In this document: one piece after another, positions 14,700 to 24,412 of the stretch
Layout of the letters: every line of letters begins with the position of its first letter
Numbering within the stretch: position 1 is the stretch's first letter
From: Dicaeum eximium
Taxonomy: Eukaryota > Chordata > Aves > Passeriformes > Dicaeidae
NCBI GenBank assembly: GCA_013396995.1
Contig: VWZP01002400.1
Coordinates: forward strand, 3,844,001 to 3,908,000
DNA: 64,000 nucleotides
Direction: 5' to 3'
Notes under the pieces: generated by a model
What the model was told of the DNA's origin: nothing
The model's input: only the letters and a program-made list of their open reading frames with translations
Databases searched by the model: none
Position numbers and translations under genes: made by a program

Positions 14700-15950
14700 A
14701 GGCCCCTTTGTGATCCATGGAAGGGGCCATTCCCAGGGGAGAACTCATCAGATTTGCATTACATGTCAGTATTCAGCAGTCCTACCCTAGTCTGTTTTTC
14801 CCTCTTGCATCTTCACAGGGTCTCTCTCAGCCATACCAGCCATCACTGTCTGTAGCTTTCCCAGGCTATCAACACATGTCCCAGAGGATGGGACACCTTA
14901 ACCTTGGGCCACAGCCCTTATGCTTCACACAGCCTCACTCAAGACATATAATGCACTGCTACAGCAGCATCTGCAGCTGGCCAAAGGAGAGGCCTCTCCT
15001 GAAACAGGCTACTCATGCTGTGGGGGCAAGACATTCTTCAGCCCAGCCACAAGAAGAAAGTGCCTTCTGTCACCACAGAGGGAGCAGTATCACAACTGTA
15101 TAGACACTTCCCTTTCTTTGAGAGACAACATACTGGTTTTTGATTCTCTTTTGCTTGAGGGCTCTCATCTTAACTTGTCATGAAAGTCATGGGACAGGGA
15201 TTGCCAAGCGACCCAGATCCGCACCAGAGCGGATGTCAGTGCACCCCGCGTGCCTTGGCGTGGATCATGGCACACGTGTGACACTGTTGTAGCACTCAGC
15301 ACTGCGCTGCCTGCCTGGGGTCAGCAGTGACAGCAGCTGCCCAGTGTCCCCCAGCCACAGCAGGTTACCTGCTCCAAGGACACACAGGTACAAAGGGGCT
15401 GTGTACAAAGGCCCAGGCACACTTGGGCAAGCTTCTCAGAGTCAGTCTGCTGTGCTGCCATGCATTGCAGGGGCTTTGCTACTCCCTGTGGTCTTTATTA
15501 GGCCATTGGCAATGTCAGTGCATGTCTCAGCTACAGCTGTGTCTTCCTCCTCAGGCACCTGGGCCCTGCTGTGGCCATTTCACGGTATTTCAAGACAGGC
15601 TTGGAGACAGTCTCTGCTGTTTGCTTACCACACTACCTTGTGTGCTTTCTAGGTAAGTCTGCTTTTCCCAGTGTGCTGTTACACAGAAGGTTTTTCACTG
15701 TTGCCAGCAAAGGGTGTATGACACCTACTGACTCCTGCATCCTCACTTCTTCCCCTGAGGAGAGCCTGTCCTCTCAGGTTTGCCTCTGACATCTGCCCTG
15801 TTCTCATTCACAAATCCAAGGCTGGCCTTCCCATGTCTGGCAGCTGTACCCAACACTAGCAAGGTGGTTTAGGGGCATTAGGGGCTTAGCAATGCAGCAG
15901 GTGTGCGGAATGATTGAGCAGGCACGTCCTCACGTGGCTTCAAGTTCCCA
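14700..15950. other. GC-richer non-coding block downstream of PLPPR4
   Basis: This block is clearly richer in G and C than its AT-rich surroundings and has a few CpGs near 15210-15260. Several short open frames overlap in different frames, but none resembles a known protein and none dominates. It lies just beyond the proposed PLPPR4 polyadenylation site. It could be a decayed transposable element, a separate non-coding transcript or a regulatory element, and the sequence alone does not decide. Confidence 0.3.
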
Positions 15951-16168
15951 ATTCACTTGGGGTTTTTTGTAAAATGTTTTTTTGCATAGAGAAAAGTTTG
16001 TCTGAACACTGTTCCTTATAAATTCTTACCACTGTTCAAGGTCTCCAGGTTTCTCACTGATGACCACTTTTACGCATCATGAGATGCCTAATATCAAAAA
16101 ATAATTTGGGGGTGAATGAGACTTTGCTTCACCACAGAGATAAACAAACATCAATGAGGAATTTTATC

Positions 16169-16174
16169 TTTATT
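16169..16174 (-). terminator. PLPPR4: Candidate PLPPR4 polyadenylation signal AATAAA
   Basis: This is a canonical AATAAA on the minus strand. Within the next 40 nt the minus strand is T/GT-rich (TGTTTGTTT, then TCTGTGGTG), as expected for a downstream cleavage element. Cleavage would fall near 16150. Other hexamers upstream compete, so this is the most distal plausible site, not a proven one. Confidence 0.5.
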
Positions 16175-17652
16175 TCATGATGTTAGCACAATAAACTCAC
16201 ACAGTAGCATTGATCTGTACTTATTTAACAAAATACATTTATAGCAATTTACAAATTATTTTCCATTTGAAAACATGGCATAACATTTTATTAAACACAA
16301 TACTTTATATAGAGAATTCTCATTTAAAAACATATTTTATTTTAAGTATTTTCTTTTCTCAGTAAAGCACAGCCTAACAAAGAAACTCGTGCCTGTTAGC
16401 AAGTAAGAAAATCAGAACACTAAGAAGATGTCACCTGTCAATTTATTTGATTAATTTTAAATTAAGGTACCAGTGGAATGTAAACAAAGAGTAATTTTTA
16501 CAAAAGGCTCCTTATCAAATATACATGCAGAGGTCTGAGTTCCAATGTATATATTATTACATTTCTGCTCTCTAACGTAATATAATTTGATAAGCCATTA
16601 TTAAAAACAGTAGCCTTTGGCACTTTGAGTAAAAAAGAATATATCAATATTTATGTATAGAACATAATTTCAATGATTACACAAGAGCTTTAAAATATTT
16701 TCTTAAGAAATAGGAAACTTTAGGAAAAATATCACACTGCACTTGAAATAGTGCAGCAAGTTTTAGCATAATAAAAGCAACATATATGCCAATATATATC
16801 TGACTAAAACCAAGGAATAAAGAACAAACACTCCCACCAGGAATCCTGCTGTTTCCAAAAACAGCTAAATTGCCAGAGGGAACGTTTTCTAATCTTTGCT
16901 TTATTGCCATTATTCTCCATCTCTATTTTCCTTTATTTCCAGGTTCATCTACTTATGTTCTTTTCCCCTGCACTTACAAACTAACAAATGATTGCATCTT
17001 ATTTCCCTGCACTGATAGGCCAACAGTCTTTGTGTCTTACCTATTCCTTTAAAGCTAATCCTACCTCCTTTATCCTGTACCTAGACTAAACTAAATCCAA
17101 AGGGTTTTGTTCATGACAGTCCAAGTGTTTTTAATTCCTAGGAATCTTGTACAAAATTTCATATTAAATACCAAGGACTAAATATCCATCCTTTTGAAAA
17201 GAAAAAATAAATCCTGACTTGTAAATACTAGAGTCTGAGAACTTACTTCTAAAAAATTCCTTTTTTTTTCTTTTTCTCCTGGTATCTATGATTATTTTTC
17301 CCAGCTGATGTGCCTTAAAGTGTGTCTTCAACATACAGTGCCTTTAACATGCACAATAAGCTGCAACCCTACTGGGTAGCTTCTTACATGCAACCTGCGG
17401 AATACTTTCTACCAATCATCCTATGTATGATGGGGTCATCTTGTATCAATAACAGAAAGAGTGTGGTGATTTCCTTAAGGACTGACACTCTTCCACAGCA
17501 CTGGGTGATAAGCAGGTGAGGGAAGCATTGCTTGGCACAGTTGGCTTGACAGCAAGCATTCAGCTAAGCCTGGAGCACCTGTAAAACTGGGAAGTACATA
17601 TAAAGCTTTCCATTGACTCGCAAACACCATCCTCGTACTCGTGAAATTACTT

Positions 17653-17765
17653 AGGTTTGGGGTTGGGTTTGGGATTTTGTTTTGGTTTGGAGGCCTTTTT
17701 TTTTGGGTTTTTGTTTTGTTGTTTGGTTTCTTGGTTTTTTTTTTGGTCTATGTTTGTGTTGTGCT
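17653..17765. repeat. T/G-rich low-complexity tract in the 3' UTR
   Basis: The plus strand is almost pure T and G, with runs of G4, G3 and G3 at its left end and several long T runs. In the PLPPR4 mRNA the same stretch is C/A-rich. Confidence 0.85.
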
Positions 17766-19575
17766 GTTTATCTTCTTGAACAGGATGATTCTGCCTCCTA
17801 CTTGGCTGGGGTAGGGTGGACTTTTCCTTAGAGTTCTGTGGGGTAGGGTCTGTAGACAGGTTCTGACTATAGAGAATGTATCTGGTTCTCTGATACCCTA
17901 AATGAGAAGAGGACTTAGATCAAAACACTACTCTCAAGAAGCTAGAGGACAGACCTCATCTTCTACTTCCTGTTCAATAAGAGGACTGCTAAGCCATTCC
18001 CTTCCCCTCCTAGCGGGGGAGCTGGCAGGTGTCTAAGAGTAGTTCTCTTTCAGGCAGAAACAGGAGAGAACGAAGAGCTGCAGTGGGTGAGCACTGCCCC
18101 TGGCTTCCTTCAGAGTTTAAGTCAGAGCCAAATGAAATGAGGCATTTCTTCTAGCAGGCCCATTCTAGGACATACCATGTTTATTCCTTTCAGAGCTTAT
18201 CCTTTCAATAATTTTTGGCAATGGAGATTTTTAGCAGGCAAGTTTTTTCATTATATCTAAAGCTCAGTTTACTAAAATAATCCATGTTCTCTCAGGTGCA
18301 GAGACCTTTTATATTCTTAAGTGGCAGTGGTGGGAACAAATCATGCTTAAGAAGGCTCTGGAGGGTGTCTCAAGGGAGGTGAACTGTAGTGGTGGCAACA
18401 CTTGTTCAGTGATTGTGCAATACCAAGGCATTCCATTCTTTAAAGCGAAGCACAAATCCCCTACGTGATGGTGATTGGGGTGAAACTTGTGATTGTTCTT
18501 GTGGCATACTAAGCAAGTGAGGTGAATGACTGCTTCTAAGTGTGAGCTACGATATTAATTCCTGTCTCCTTGGAAGCTGGTCAGGAAAGTTGCCATCTAT
18601 TTTATTTTCTCATGGCTCACCTTTCACATTTGCACATCTTGCAGTTATTGGTGTCCTGCATTATTTGTTTAAAAACTAATAGAAAAATGGAAGGGTCACT
18701 GAAGGACAGAATAAGAAGTTTAAAAATGTAAAATCTGAATTACTCGTAGTACTTGATAAGACCCCTTAAAAATGTAATTTAAAACAATTCTACAAGTTAG
18801 CCCACTAAGAAGCAGCCTCTTCATTAGTAGCACCTGTTCTTAAACAAAAGTTGAGCAGTAGCAGCAAAACTATTCAAAATAGATAGTCATTCCATTCTAA
18901 TGGAATGTCACCCACACATTTTTTGTTGCAGTAGACATCTTAAAGAACTACACAAAACCTTTGCAATCTTTGAATGTGACAGATCCACTATAACAAAGCT
19001 GTAAATATTTCCTACGCTAAATGAATGCAGCCAGCATCATCATAGTATTAGCAATATTACTTGTAAAGTAACTGCACATCAATATGTCATGTTTGCAGAG
19101 TTTAATAATTATGCAATTTTTCAAAACATGTAAAGTTATTATCAGCACCATCCTGTATTAAAGATTTGGTGCAAATTCTGCAAAGGTGAATATATACCAC
19201 TGATACAGCCTTTGCTGTGAAAAAGTCAGTCAGTTTATATTTGGACACAAATATAAAATAAAAAGTTGGCACATTCAGGAAATACAGTGTCTGTGTTCAA
19301 GACCATTCTTTTAATTGACATCATCACCCTCAGATAAATGTTTTGAATCTGAAGAAACAAGTTGCATGAAAATGTTTCACATTAGTTCTGGCATTGTGCT
19401 TTTTCCCCCACCACATGCTTTTCACAGGTTCATGCACATTGCACATCAGCAATGCAGGGCTGCTGGTCAATAATTTGGCACATAAAGGTAAATATCAGCT
19501 CAAAACAAAGGGAGCAGAACCTGTGTCAAGATGAATTTACTTTGTGGTGGTATGGACCAGCTGATATGTCTCCTC

Positions 19576-20913
19576 TCAGTCCTTGTACGCTCGTGTGGGG
19601 GATGTGCCTTTATAGAAGATATTTCTGGTGTTCTCTGGACTGCTCCCTCTCTCAGGGATTAAAATGATGTTACCTTTTCTTCGAAGTGTTGAGTCCCGGC
19701 TAGAAGAAATGGACAGAGTCTCTGAGCCAATCTCACTCCCCTCCACTGGTGTGACTCTTATCGTAGTGATTCCATGATGGTGATGCTCAGTGTTATCTAT
19801 GTTGCTTCTTTTTCTGTCACCTGACCCGTAACTGTCTTTTAAGGAGTCACAGCTCTCAGAGTCTCTGTTAAGATCATTTAGCTCGTATGTTTGACGAAGA
19901 GTGACTTTTTCAGGACCTTTCCATTTCCATGACCCACTTCCTTCACCTTCTGATGGCATCTGAATTACAGGTCTGTTATTTTCTGGATGGGCCTCAACTC
20001 TAACAATGCTACTTGGCTCATGGTCTGTCAAGGTTTTATATCTGATGGCTCCTGTACAGGTCACTGTGCTTCCCTCTGAACCCTTTGGACTGCCCTGAAG
20101 CACTCCTTGCTGCTTAGACATGGCTATTACTTGCATGATTCTTGGCTGGCTATTGCTCCTGCATGCAACACTCTTCTCAGCAGCTTTCAGCCATTTAGCT
20201 CTAGCTGAACTACTTTTGGGTGATGTGTTCACATTCTCCTGAGTCTCTTCAGGAATGTGTACTAGCTGGGATGAGCCAGGACGGGACTGAATAGAGACCC
20301 TTGGCCCGCCAGTAAGACCTGAGCTGTTACAACCCGGTACACTGCCAGGTTGGATTTTCAGGTATTGGCTAGTTGGGCCATGATGATCACCATTTACACC
20401 CACTCTGGAGGGTTCTGAGCTTGACCTCATTTCGATAGCCCTTGGTGGTGACTGGCCAGATTCAGTCTCTATTACTTGCAGGGACAACTTTCGACTTTCA
20501 TTCTTGTTCTTCCACTGGGACAGCAGCTGTTTGGAACGGGCAGAGTCCATGGATGCGTGTATTGTTGCATTGCGTCTTGCTGGATCTTCCAAGGATGGTG
20601 TGTTGACTCTTGGCAAAGTGTTGCTGAAAGTAACCATGTTTTCCTTTCCCATTGGGCTTCGTGGTGTTATTATTTCTACATCAGCATTTGCTCTCTTGAG
20701 ATTGGTCAGAGAGCCTGAATCTCTGTGGTTTCTATTCAGGATACTTTCTGTACGGTGAGAGACAATGCCATCGCTGCTGCTGGCATTTTTACCTGGCAGG
20801 ATTCTGTTGGCATCTTGACTGAGGTCTGTCAATGACCTTAGAGGTTCTCTGTGAAAATTTGGGTGAAACACATTCTCGTCACTTGGTAAGAAGTTCCCCA
20901 CAGCATACAGGCC
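19576..20913 (-). CDS. PLPPR4: PLPPR4 exon 7: last membrane residues and cytoplasmic tail, with stop codon
   Basis: This exon encodes residues 275-719, beginning GLYAVGNFLP and ending RAYKD-stop. The acceptor is ATACCAG before GGC (phase 0). After a few residues that complete the sixth membrane segment comes a long Ser-, Asn- and Arg-rich tail predicted to be largely disordered. Visible landmarks are a LKRANADVEIITPRSP stretch (346-361), a basic WKNKNESRKLSL segment (408-419), WLKAAEK (515-521), four consecutive histidines (651-654) and the terminal block NIFYKGTSPTRAYKD (705-719). In mammals the tail is reported to bind calmodulin and to couple PRG-1 to intracellular partners. The open frame continues eight codons into the intron, but those codons are not part of the protein. 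Plus-strand open frames over this exon are shadows. Confidence 0.97.
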   Translation of the reverse strand, partial: GLYAVGNFLPSDENVFHPNFHREPLRSLTDLSQDANRILPGKNASSSDGIVSHRTESILNRNHRDSGSLTNLKRANADVEIITPRSPMGKENMVTFSNTLPRVNTPSLEDPARRNATIHASMDSARSKQLLSQWKNKNESRKLSLQVIETESGQSPPRAIEMRSSSEPSRVGVNGDHHGPTSQYLKIQPGSVPGCNSSGLTGGPRVSIQSRPGSSQLVHIPEETQENVNTSPKSSSARAKWLKAAEKSVACRSNSQPRIMQVIAMSKQQGVLQGSPKGSEGSTVTCTGAIRYKTLTDHEPSSIVRVEAHPENNRPVIQMPSEGEGSGSWKWKGPEKVTLRQTYELNDLNRDSESCDSLKDSYGSGDRKRSNIDNTEHHHHGITTIRVTPVEGSEIGSETLSISSSRDSTLRRKGNIILIPERGSSPENTRNIFYKGTSPTRAYKD

Positions 20914-22880
20914 CTGGTATTTGGACAGAAGTATCAACAGTTGGTTAAGAAAGTTTAAAAGGACACATTTTAAGGTATTTTAATTACATTCTTTTGCTTT
21001 TTAATAGAATTCAGTGGCATAATTACTCCAGCTAAACTGGCAGCTATGCAAGTAAGCATACTAGTGTATTTCCTCACCAGTACAGCCTTAGTCCAAATTC
21101 TGTTGTCAATCTGGTACCTCTAGGTACATATGAAGTAGTCTGACTAGGACAATAAATAATGGAGCTAAGGATTTAGCCTCCATGAGCTTCCTTCTTTTTA
21201 TCAAGCAGCAGATACAGCTATAGAAATAATGTTTTGTTAGAAAAATAGCAAAAGTGATGTTTGCAGTCTCTTAGGCAAAGCAATTTTACAACTATACTAC
21301 TGTCTACCCTGATTTACTGAATCTTGTTACAGCTTGAGTTGTTCTCTGCTCTTAGCAGATTCTGCCCTTTTTACTGCACAACAACCATGTAATACAGTAT
21401 CTACATAATAGAAAAAATTATCAACTTTTAATCAACTACTTTCCAAGCTGTGCAGAACTTTAATAAGATTTAGTTATAAAACATTTTCCTAATCAGTAGA
21501 CTCGCTGTAAAATGCTGTCATTTAAAAAAGAGTCCACTGAGGGTATTCTGTGAGAGGGTCAAATATCTGACTCAATCACTTGAGTTACTTGTTCTTTACA
21601 CTCCTTTCAGAACTATTTGTAGTTTCACATTATTTATCCTCCCCATCCTCCTTTTGGTGTGTGGTTTTGAGGGCAGATTTACTGAGCACTGGGTATCCAG
21701 GAAAACAAACTCTCTGCTGTATGATGTCACACAACAATATATGAAGACCTAACAAAAAGCATACTTGTTTGTGTATTTCAAACCTGGGGACAACAGCTCA
21801 ATTTAGGTAAATCTATAACAGAGAATAATTTGAAATAATATTCTCAACAGTCTCTTTCTGCTCACAGTGCAATCACAGAAGCTGATTTTAGTAGCTCATG
21901 GGGTTTCTCTTATTACCCTGACTACTGTTTCTTCTGCCACTTTGAAAGCCATTTTTCCCTGATCACCTTTGCAGACCATCTACAGGTACTTCAGGTTATG
22001 CCAGCACAGAAAAAAGGGATCAGGAAATGAACTTATTTTAGTATTATACTAAAATTAATTGTTGACTTCTTGAGGGTAAAACCATCCCACTGGCTGTTAA
22101 GACTCTTCCGTTCACCTGCCCACACTCAAGCAGTGGTGTCAGCAGAATCTCTGATTGCTCTCTGAGCAGCCAGGGCAGCAAATTCCTGCTGGAGACATAC
22201 TGAGAGCAGGAAGCAAAAGCAAGTACTTGATGAGCTTCCTGCTGACAGATATGACCTATGTGATTCCTTACAGGAACCTTCCAAGGTGCTCTATCTCTTT
22301 CGACACAGTACAAAGGAAAAGTATAGGAATAACCTGATTTGATCATCCTTTTTCCCCTGCATGGTTTCCCTAAGAACTCCAAAGAATGACAAGTGTATAT
22401 ATAATATTGCCTTTAATTTCCTGCAGATTCAGCAATTCAGTCAGGTGAGTTGCTCATACTAATTAAATAATTTTCTGAGATCATAAAGTGAACACTGTCA
22501 GTATCAACTCAGGTCACCAACAATTACCAACTAATCAAATATTTTTCTTGTGTTAAGCTTTTAAGTGTGGGTTAGAAAATATGAGTAATTTTAAGTATAT
22601 AATAAAGCATATAAAGTTAGAACTGTTTCTGTATACAATGCCAGATGATTATATTCCACTTTATGCACTGTTATGGAACTTCACATTGAAATACTTGTTT
22701 GCTTTTTCCTGTTTGCTTTTAAAGTCATTATCCCTAATTCATCATCTTCAACACATCCTGACTTTATTTATACTTGTCGCATGAGAGCATGATGAAAAGT
22801 TTTCATAAAAATAACCAGTACTCTTATTCCAGCCTTTTAAGTTTAAATTGCTAAAACTTAACCATGACTATTATATTTAC
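20914..22880 (-). other. PLPPR4: PLPPR4 intron 6
   Basis: The donor is TTG|GTAAAT and the acceptor is ATACCAG. The intron is 1967 bp, AT-rich, with no repeat or hidden exon that I can support. The pyrimidine tract before the acceptor is weak and interrupted by purines. Confidence 0.9.
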
Positions 22881-23054
22881 CAAATAGAGAGCAATTCCTC
22901 CTCCTATGAGAAAGCCACAGTAAACATCAACTGGATGGTTCTTATACTGAGTGATACGAGTCAGACCACATATAATTCCACAGATGATAAAGGCAAAGAC
23001 CAAGAGTGGTTTAAGAAGTTTTGAGGAGTCTGTTAATGTAGAATTGAAGTACAT
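22881..23054 (-). CDS. PLPPR4: PLPPR4 exon 6: membrane segments 5-6 and third phosphatase-like motif
   Basis: This exon encodes residues 217-274 in 58 whole codons, from MYFNSTLTDS to GGGIALYL. It holds a hydrophobic segment (about 229-247), the loop LTRITQYKNHPVDV (247-260) and the start of the sixth segment. Active lipid phosphatases carry SR-X5-H-X3-D in this loop. Here the aligned residues are T248-R249, N255 in place of the catalytic histidine, and D259. H256 is adjacent. The exon follows acceptor TTTTCAAG and ends at donor GTAAAT, phase 0 on both sides. Confidence 0.97.
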
Positions 23055-24354
23055 CTTGAAAAGGAAAGAAATAAAGAAGCAGTTGAAGAAACTTAAATAT
23101 ACCTAAGAGGATTTTAATTTCTTACATTCAGTGTTTCTCTAATATATACAGATCACTAGTACACAGTAATATAACAAGTAATCCATACAGCCCTGTTAAA
23201 ATTGGCTCACTTACTGCAGAAAGCACAAGGAATGGATTTCTAGAAAAATAGGCAGTGTTGCTAATTGACATCAATTAGGATAAGTATTTTATGCCTCAAT
23301 ACTGTTCCCAATCAGCACCTAAATGTTCTATAAATGTGACTAAGGAGCCACCGCTTGTGAAATACAGAAGCCAGATGTCATGCCAGATGAATGCAATAAC
23401 CTGTTCCAACAAAAGCTGCTGCCAGATGCTTTAGAGAGCCATTTCTCAACTGAGGGCCATAATATTAGGGAGGTCACAAAAATTAAGTGGAGGTAGTTCA
23501 TCAGTGTTATTCCAAATTCTGGCCTTTCTCTGGGCAGAATAAATACTGGCGAGCTCCCAGTACATGCACAATACTATTATCTAATGTCATTAACTGGTTG
23601 TTACTGCTGTTTTCCTCTGATTTTTACAGCACAATTTTGGAATTACTTTTTAAACTTCAAGTAAGTTGTCTATAGTACAAACATTCTGGGCCATACAGAA
23701 GAAATGTTACTGCTCAGAAGTGCAAGATCAGCTGTGATTGCTGCAGCATGTCGCACAATTCTCTGCTAGTGACTGATGGGTTTTATTCACTTGCTTCGCA
23801 GTAACACCTTGAAGGCCTCTGGAAGTGATTGTGCCATTTCAACCATGCTGCAAATCTCTGGAGGTGAAATCAAACTACATCACATGAATGTATAGCCCTT
23901 AATGCCTCAAGTTTAAAAGCAGCAAATCAAATGAAGACAGCAACAAAGAAAAGGCAGCATACATAATGGTTAGTTTGACTGGTCAGTTAAAATATCACTC
24001 TAAGACAGATAAACACTGCATTTTATATGAGGATAGCATGACGCATCAAACATACTTTAACATAATGCTTTTGTTTGCTTCTTAACAAAGGATATGAAGC
24101 AGTTGAATCTTTTCCTTATTCTTTAACAGTTACAATAAAAACAGTTTTATTAGTAGTTTTATTTTGCTTTCAAATTGTTAGGATAAAAACATCCATCCAT
24201 CCATCCATCCATCCATCCATCCATCCATCCATCCATCCATCCATCCATCCATCCATCCATGATATCTAGGCAACATATAATTTTACAATATATAGCAGAT
24301 TACTTTCTGACTTTTGTCTTGTATAAATGAAACTGAACAGAGCTGGTTACTCAC
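23055..24354 (-). other. PLPPR4: PLPPR4 intron 5
   Basis: The donor is TCG|GTGAGT and the acceptor is TTTTCAAG after a good pyrimidine stretch. The intron is 1300 bp and contains the perfect (ATCC)n array close to its 5' end. Confidence 0.9.
24190..24260. repeat. (ATCC)n tetranucleotide microsatellite
   Basis: About 17.5 perfect tandem copies of ATCC on the plus strand ((GGAT)n on the gene's sense strand). It starts about 94 bp inside intron 5, counted from the exon 5 donor. Open-frame calls of repeated Ile-His-Pro-Ser across it are artefacts. Confidence 0.98.
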
Positions 24355-24412
24355 CGAAATGTACACTGCTGCAAAGGCTGCCAGGGTGGCATGTTGAGAA
24401 GGGAATGACTTT
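24355..24412 (-). CDS. PLPPR4: PLPPR4 exon 5: second phosphatase-like motif
   Basis: This 58-nt exon encodes the last base of Arg197 and residues 198-216, KSFPSQHATLAAFAAVYIS. The acceptor is TTTGGCAG (phase 2 entry) and the donor is TCG|GTGAGT (phase 0 exit). It carries the C2 region of the lipid phosphatase family, where active enzymes have PSGH. Here it is P201-S202-Q203-H204, so glycine is replaced by glutamine. The following hydrophobic residues start membrane segment 4. The exon is too short to stand out as an open frame and was found by following the protein between exons 4 and 6. Confidence 0.96.

Larger units (their letters stand above)
1..16149. other. Intergenic region downstream of PLPPR4
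   Basis: I found no exon, RNA gene or intact transposon here. The sequence is AT-rich, and open frames are short (at most about 130 codons) and low-complexity or unconserved in appearance. CA microsatellites lie near 4007 and 6552, two adjacent perfect hairpins near 10614-10659, and a GC-richer block at 14700-15950. In human, PALMD lies beyond the 3' end of PLPPR4 in the same orientation. If synteny holds, it would begin past coordinate 1. Small exons or regulatory elements cannot be excluded by eye. Confidence 0.6.
16150..19575 (-). other. PLPPR4: PLPPR4 3' UTR (probable extent)
   Basis: The sequence after the TGA at 19576-19578 has no coding potential and is AT-rich throughout. Its proposed length of about 3.4 kb depends on using the AATAAA at 16169-16174. 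Other minus-strand AATAAA hexamers at 16287-16292, 16932-16937 and near 18601 could give shorter forms. A T/G-rich tract lies at 17653-17765, which is A/C-rich in the mRNA. The extent is inferred and would need transcript data. Confidence 0.5.

Noticed and set aside
14717..15656. Several overlapping open frames of 72-128 codons
   Set aside because: They occupy different frames, resemble no known family, and arise from the GC-richer composition of this block.
20476..20758. Open reading frames of 80-84 codons on the plus strand
   Set aside because: They lie opposite PLPPR4 exon 7 and are antisense shadows of a confidently identified exon.
24075..24269. Open frame ending in repeated Ile-His-Pro-Ser
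   Set aside because: It is a translation of the (ATCC)n array.
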